32,773 nucleotides of DNA from Bacteroidales bacterium UBA5548 (GTDB lineage Bacteria; Bacteroidota; Bacteroidia; Bacteroidales; UBA932), in contig DINE01000026.1 of the NCBI GenBank assembly GCA_002425935.1, positions 1-32,773 of the forward strand, read 5' to 3'. Positions 29,043 through 32,773 of this stretch are shown one piece after another. The translations under genes were made by a program, and so were the position numbers. Below the pieces are notes generated by a model. That model worked only from the letters and a program-made list of their open reading frames with translations, did no database searches and was not told the DNA's origin. How positions within the stretch are numbered: position 1 is the stretch's first letter; each line of letters begins with the position of its first letter.

Positions 29043-31345
29043 TCAAAAAGCTTTTGATTCTCTGCACCGCAATGCTCATTTCCGGTTATGCACACACTCA
29101 GAGCGTAGGTCTAGTATTAAGCGGAGGAGGAGCCAAAGGACTTGCACACATAGGAGTAATCAAAGCACTCGAAGAGAACAACATTCCAATTGATTTTATC
29201 ACCGGAACCTCAATGGGAGCAATAATCGGAGGACTCTATTCAATAGGACTCACCCCCGATGAGATGATTTCACTATTCCGTTCTGCCGAGTTTAACTCCT
29301 GGTTCAAAGGGGAGTTCGAAAAAGATTATGCAACCTACATTTACCGAAGAGACCCTACAGCGGAGATGTTTGGACTGAATGTTAAGCGAAAGAGTAACAG
29401 AAGTCTTGGAGTGATGCTTCCCACCAACCTTATCTCTCCGTACCCGATGGACCTTGCCGTAATGCAGATATTTGCCTCATCGAACGCTGCTGCCGGATAT
29501 GATTTTGACAGATTAATGGTACCATTCAGATGTGTTGCGGCAGATATCGAGAAAAAGAGACCCGTTATTATGCGCAGAGGAGACCTTGGATCGGCAATAC
29601 GTGCATCCATGACATATCCATTTGTTTTTAAGCCAATTGTAATAGATTCAGTGCTGCTTTTTGACGGAGGTTTCTACAATAACTTTCCGTGGGATGTAAT
29701 GATTGAGGATTTTGACCCCGATATAATTATCGGATCAAAGACATCGGGCCATGTTTCAAGCCCCGATACCGATGATATATTCAGTCAGATAGCAAATATG
29801 CTAATGGTAGAGACCGATTACACTATCCCCGAAGGAAAAGGCTTTCTTATTGACAACAACCTAAAAGGAGTGGGAGTACTGGACTTTCAAAAAATCGACG
29901 AGATTGTAAAAATCGGATACAACAATGCACAGCGGTATATAAGCGGAATGAAGAGTCAGATTCAAAGAGATGTAAGCCCTGAGAAAATTCTGAATAAGCG
30001 CCTTGCTTTCAGAACAAAGGCCGAACCCCTTATATTCCGGGACGTTATTGTAACAGGGAAGCTCAGAGACGCCGAAAAGGCCTTTATAAAAAGAACTATT
30101 AAAAACGGCAGAGACAGACACTTTGGATTTGAACAGCTCAAAAGAGGATATTACCGGGTGGTAGCAACAGACAATATCAACACAATTTTTCCAGAGGCCA
30201 GATTCTCTGCAGATTCGGTTTTTGACCTCCATCTGAGAGTGACAAAAAGTGCTCCGCTCAAACTTTCAATTGGGGGAAACATCTCATCTTCGTCTCTCAA
30301 TCAGGGATATCTGGGAGTTACATACAACTACTTTACCCTTAACCCTTGGAGGTTTGCCGCAGACTTTAACCTCGGCAGGTTCTATTCCGGAATGAATCTG
30401 CATATGAGGCAGGATATTGGTATTAGCCCCCTTTGGTTTTATGAGGGGCAGTTTACTATGCACAAATTTGACTACTTTGCAGGTAACCAGACAGGTTTTT
30501 TTGCCAACAGAATACCGGGAAATATCGAGGAATCAGAAACTTTCCTCACAGTAAGTGCCGGTATGCCGGTAAATATAGACAGGAACATACTCGCAAAAGT
30601 TAACCTTACAATCGGGCAAAACTTCTTTGAGTATTACCAGACAGACAATTTCACAACCTACGATATACCGGACAGGACAACCCTCAACTATATCTCTCCC
30701 TCTTTAACAATTGAGCGAACCACCACCAATTTTAAGCAATACCCCACTACAGGTAAAAGGCAAAAGTTCTCTCTTAGATATACCCGTGTTAAAGAGAATC
30801 ACAAACCGGGTAGCACCTCCAGATTTAGCCCCGAAGTTACCGACAGCAGGAACAACACCTACTCTACCCGCCTCTTCTCTGAGACCTACTATGAAATCGG
30901 AAAACATTTCTCTCTGGGAGTACTTGCAGACATTGCAGTTTCAAACCGCACCTACATGGGAGACCACATTTCAACACTGCTCTATCTCCCTGCTTTTCAA
31001 CCAAGCCCTCATAACGCTACCTTACTTTTAAACGGCTATCGTGCAACATCCTTTGCCGGATTTGCATTAAAGCCTGTGATTAAATTTTCTGAAACAATCT
31101 TCCTACATATGCAGGGAGGAGTTTTCATCCCTCACAGGCAACTGATAGAGACAACCGACGGAGTTGCAAAATTCACATCTCCATTCCCTGGAGTCTCCTT
31201 TCTTGCAAGCGCTGCAGCCGTTTGGCAATCACCGGCGGGCCCCGTCTCTCTTTCGGCAACCTATTACGAAAGATCCCAGGTTAAGTGGTTTCCACAATTT
31301 AACATAGGATTTCTTATCTTTAAACCTAAAGCACTGGCAAACTGA
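29036..31345 (+). CDS. Patatin-like phospholipase with C-terminal outer-membrane barrel
   Basis: This 769-residue protein has the layout of type Vd (PlpD-like) autotransporters: a signal peptide (about 1-22, AHTQS), a patatin lipase domain, a POTRA-like segment and a beta-barrel. The lipase motifs are intact: oxyanion loop GGGAKG (30-35), nucleophile elbow GTSMG with Ser59, and DGG with Asp210. The POTRA-like part begins near IFRDVIVTGKL and the barrel near LKLSIGGNISSSSLNQGYLGVTYNYF. It probably cleaves phospholipids, at or beyond the outer membrane. The frame could be extended to TTG 28988, but ATG 29036 gives the signal peptide at the N-terminus and agrees with the promoter. The flippase start codon overlaps its stop by one base. 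Confidence 0.93.
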   Translation: MQIKKLLILCTAMLISGYAHTQSVGLVLSGGGAKGLAHIGVIKALEENNIPIDFITGTSMGAIIGGLYSIGLTPDEMISLFRSAEFNSWFKGEFEKDYATYIYRRDPTAEMFGLNVKRKSNRSLGVMLPTNLISPYPMDLAVMQIFASSNAAAGYDFDRLMVPFRCVAADIEKKRPVIMRRGDLGSAIRASMTYPFVFKPIVIDSVLLFDGGFYNNFPWDVMIEDFDPDIIIGSKTSGHVSSPDTDDIFSQIANMLMVETDYTIPEGKGFLIDNNLKGVGVLDFQKIDEIVKIGYNNAQRYISGMKSQIQRDVSPEKILNKRLAFRTKAEPLIFRDVIVTGKLRDAEKAFIKRTIKNGRDRHFGFEQLKRGYYRVVATDNINTIFPEARFSADSVFDLHLRVTKSAPLKLSIGGNISSSSLNQGYLGVTYNYFTLNPWRFAADFNLGRFYSGMNLHMRQDIGISPLWFYEGQFTMHKFDYFAGNQTGFFANRIPGNIEESETFLTVSAGMPVNIDRNILAKVNLTIGQNFFEYYQTDNFTTYDIPDRTTLNYISPSLTIERTTTNFKQYPTTGKRQKFSLRYTRVKENHKPGSTSRFSPEVTDSRNNTYSTRLFSETYYEIGKHFSLGVLADIAVSNRTYMGDHISTLLYLPAFQPSPHNATLLLNGYRATSFAGFALKPVIKFSETIFLHMQGGVFIPHRQLIETTDGVAKFTSPFPGVSFLASAAAVWQSPAGPVSLSATYYERSQVKWFPQFNIGFLIFKPKALAN

Positions 31346-32773
31346 TGAGCGCAAATCCACTTAAAAAGCTGGCAGGCGAGACCGCCATTTATGGTTTCAG
31401 CACAATATTTGCCCGTATTGTAAACTTCATATTCTTCCCGATATACACATACAAGCTCACAACCGAAAACTACGGAATCGCAACTGAGTTTCTGGCCTAC
31501 ATAGCAATTCTCCAGGTAGTACTTACGCTCGGGCTTGAAACGGGCTGCTTTAGGTTTGCCAATAAAGAGGGTAATCCCGACAAGGTATTCTCTAATGCAC
31601 TTTTAACCACCGGAATGCTATCACTTGCAGTCTTCACGGGCCTCTCTCTCTTTTCGGAGCAGATTGCCGGCTGGCTGGGATACGGCGGTTTCAGAAAGGT
31701 GATAATCTATGTAGCAGGCATTTTAGCATTGGACTCGTTTACATCCATTTTGTTTGCAAAATTGCGATTTGAAAACAGGCCTGTCAAATTTGCCCTCCTA
31801 AAAAGCATAAAAATCTCCTGTGAAATAATCTTCAACCTGGCGCTCTTTTTCCTTGTACCTGCCTGGCTGGAGAGGCATCCCGACACATTTCTGCTCAGCT
31901 TTATCTCACCAAAGCCCGATTTCACCTACATTCTCTTTGCAATCTTTATGAGCGCAGTTGTCGCACTGATTATATTCATTCCCGATATTTTAAAAATAAG
32001 GATAAAGTTCGATTCAAAGCTCTGGAAGCAGATGATGATCTACTCCCTGCCTATTATGATTGCAGGCCTGCCGGGGATACTGAATGACTTCATTGATCGT
32101 CCGATGTTCAGGTTCTTTAGCCCCGAGGGAAATGTATGGGAGTCTGATCTTGGAATATTTCAGGCCGGCACCAAAGTGGCTACCTTTATGATGCTCTTTA
32201 TACAGATGTTCCGCTTTGCCGCAGAACCATTCTTTTTCAAACGCGAAAAAGAGAAAGACTCAAAAGAGTTATATGCCGGCGTAATGAACCACTTCACCGC
32301 ATTCGGAGTGCTGATTTTTTTGGGCATTATGTTCTTTCTGGATATTATACAGTATGTGGTTGGCAGGGACTTCCGAGAGGGCCTGTCAATAGTACCGGTT
32401 ATGCTCTTCTCATACCTGATTCTTGGAATAAGCTTTAATGTATCTATGTGGTACAAACTTTCCGGAAAGACAAATTATGCAATATTTATAACCATGGCAG
32501 GTCTGCCCGTTACAGTTGCAATAAACATCATTTTTATGCCGGTTTACTCATACCATGCAGCAGCCTGGGGGCATCTGGCAAGTTATGTTACAATGCTTCT
32601 GGTGAGCATTTGGCTTGGTAATAAGTATTACCCTATTCCATACAACTGGCTTAGAATTGCAGGATATGTTTTAACAGGTCTTGCAATGTATTTTGCCGTA
32701 ACACTCTTACCTGACATGGGAATCATTCTTAAATATTCATTAAGAACATTGCTGTTGGTAACATTTATATTCA
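31345..32773 (+). CDS. Polysaccharide/lipid-linked sugar flippase, cut by window end
   Basis: About 476 residues are visible before the window ends, so the C-terminus is missing. The protein opens SANPLKKLAGETAIYGFSTIFARIVNF and continues with many hydrophobic segments, consistent with about 12 or more membrane helices. This is the pattern of the Wzx/MVF-type polysaccharide biosynthesis flippases that turn undecaprenyl-linked sugars across the inner membrane. The LKKLAGETAIYGF opening and the 'IYTYKLTTENYGIATEF' run are typical of Bacteroidetes members. The ATG overlaps the TGA stop of the patatin gene (TGATG), implying translational coupling. The substrate is unknown. A role in O-antigen or capsule export is a family-level guess. 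Confidence 0.85.
   Translation, partial: MSANPLKKLAGETAIYGFSTIFARIVNFIFFPIYTYKLTTENYGIATEFLAYIAILQVVLTLGLETGCFRFANKEGNPDKVFSNALLTTGMLSLAVFTGLSLFSEQIAGWLGYGGFRKVIIYVAGILALDSFTSILFAKLRFENRPVKFALLKSIKISCEIIFNLALFFLVPAWLERHPDTFLLSFISPKPDFTYILFAIFMSAVVALIIFIPDILKIRIKFDSKLWKQMMIYSLPIMIAGLPGILNDFIDRPMFRFFSPEGNVWESDLGIFQAGTKVATFMMLFIQMFRFAAEPFFFKREKEKDSKELYAGVMNHFTAFGVLIFLGIMFFLDIIQYVVGRDFREGLSIVPVMLFSYLILGISFNVSMWYKLSGKTNYAIFITMAGLPVTVAINIIFMPVYSYHAAAWGHLASYVTMLLVSIWLGNKYYPIPYNWLRIAGYVLTGLAMYFAVTLLPDMGIILKYSLRTLLLVTFIF

Noticed and set aside
1..32773. CRISPR array, tRNA, rRNA, insertion sequence or prophage
   Set aside because: No repeat-spacer arrays, cloverleaf sequences, rRNA segments, transposases or integrases were seen.

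Overview
The window reads as a chromosomal segment from a member of the Bacteroidota, most likely the order Bacteroidales. The reasons are three SusC/SusD outer-membrane import pairs, promoters of the Bacteroidetes type (TTTG, about 19-20 nt, TAnnTTTG), surface-lipoprotein signal peptides, and ribosomal proteins that closely match the Bacteroides-type L13, S9 and S2 sequences as I remember them. I cannot name the genus. No transposase, integrase, CRISPR array, tRNA or rRNA is visible, and no main gene shows a frameshift.

Region 1 (about 1-17.4 kb, all minus strand) holds three successive nutrient-uptake units, each closed by an intrinsic terminator. Reading along the minus strand, the first is SusC3, SusD3 (the SusD-like_2 type), a DUF4397-like lipoprotein and a DUF4251-like exported protein. 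The second is SusC2-SusD2 and the third SusC1-SusD1. The last two are tandem paralogues. No glycoside hydrolase, sulfatase, peptidase, sigma/anti-sigma pair or hybrid two-component regulator lies beside them, so their substrates cannot be read from context. All three susC genes share an 18-nt leader element and a similar start-codon context.

Region 2 (17.7-19.7 kb, minus strand) is a dusB-lpxK housekeeping operon (tRNA dihydrouridine synthesis and lipid A 4'-kinase). Region 3 (19.8-22.7 kb, plus strand) is a translation operon, rplM-rpsI-rpsB-tsf. It has a near-consensus promoter, a short rplM leader hairpin, a 159-nt rpsI-rpsB spacer with a possible pseudoknot, and a strong terminator.

Region 4 (22.7-25.4 kb) is the most striking part. 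An FMN (RFN) riboswitch precedes a 795-residue TonB-dependent receptor. The 3' strand of the aptamer's closing helix contains the Shine-Dalgarno sequence, and the aptamer ends four bases before the start codon. This suggests a flavin-repressed outer-membrane importer of riboflavin or a related compound. A thrice-repeated 15-nt motif lies upstream, and one copy overlaps the predicted -33 box.

Region 5 (25.3-32.8 kb) is devoted to the cell envelope: waaA (Kdo transferase, minus), an MlaE/MlaF-type lipid ABC transporter (plus), a cyclophilin-type lipoprotein PPIase (minus), a patatin-like phospholipase fused to an outer-membrane barrel (plus), and a translationally coupled polysaccharide flippase that runs off the window end. 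Two divergent gene pairs here have -7 boxes that face each other within a few bases.
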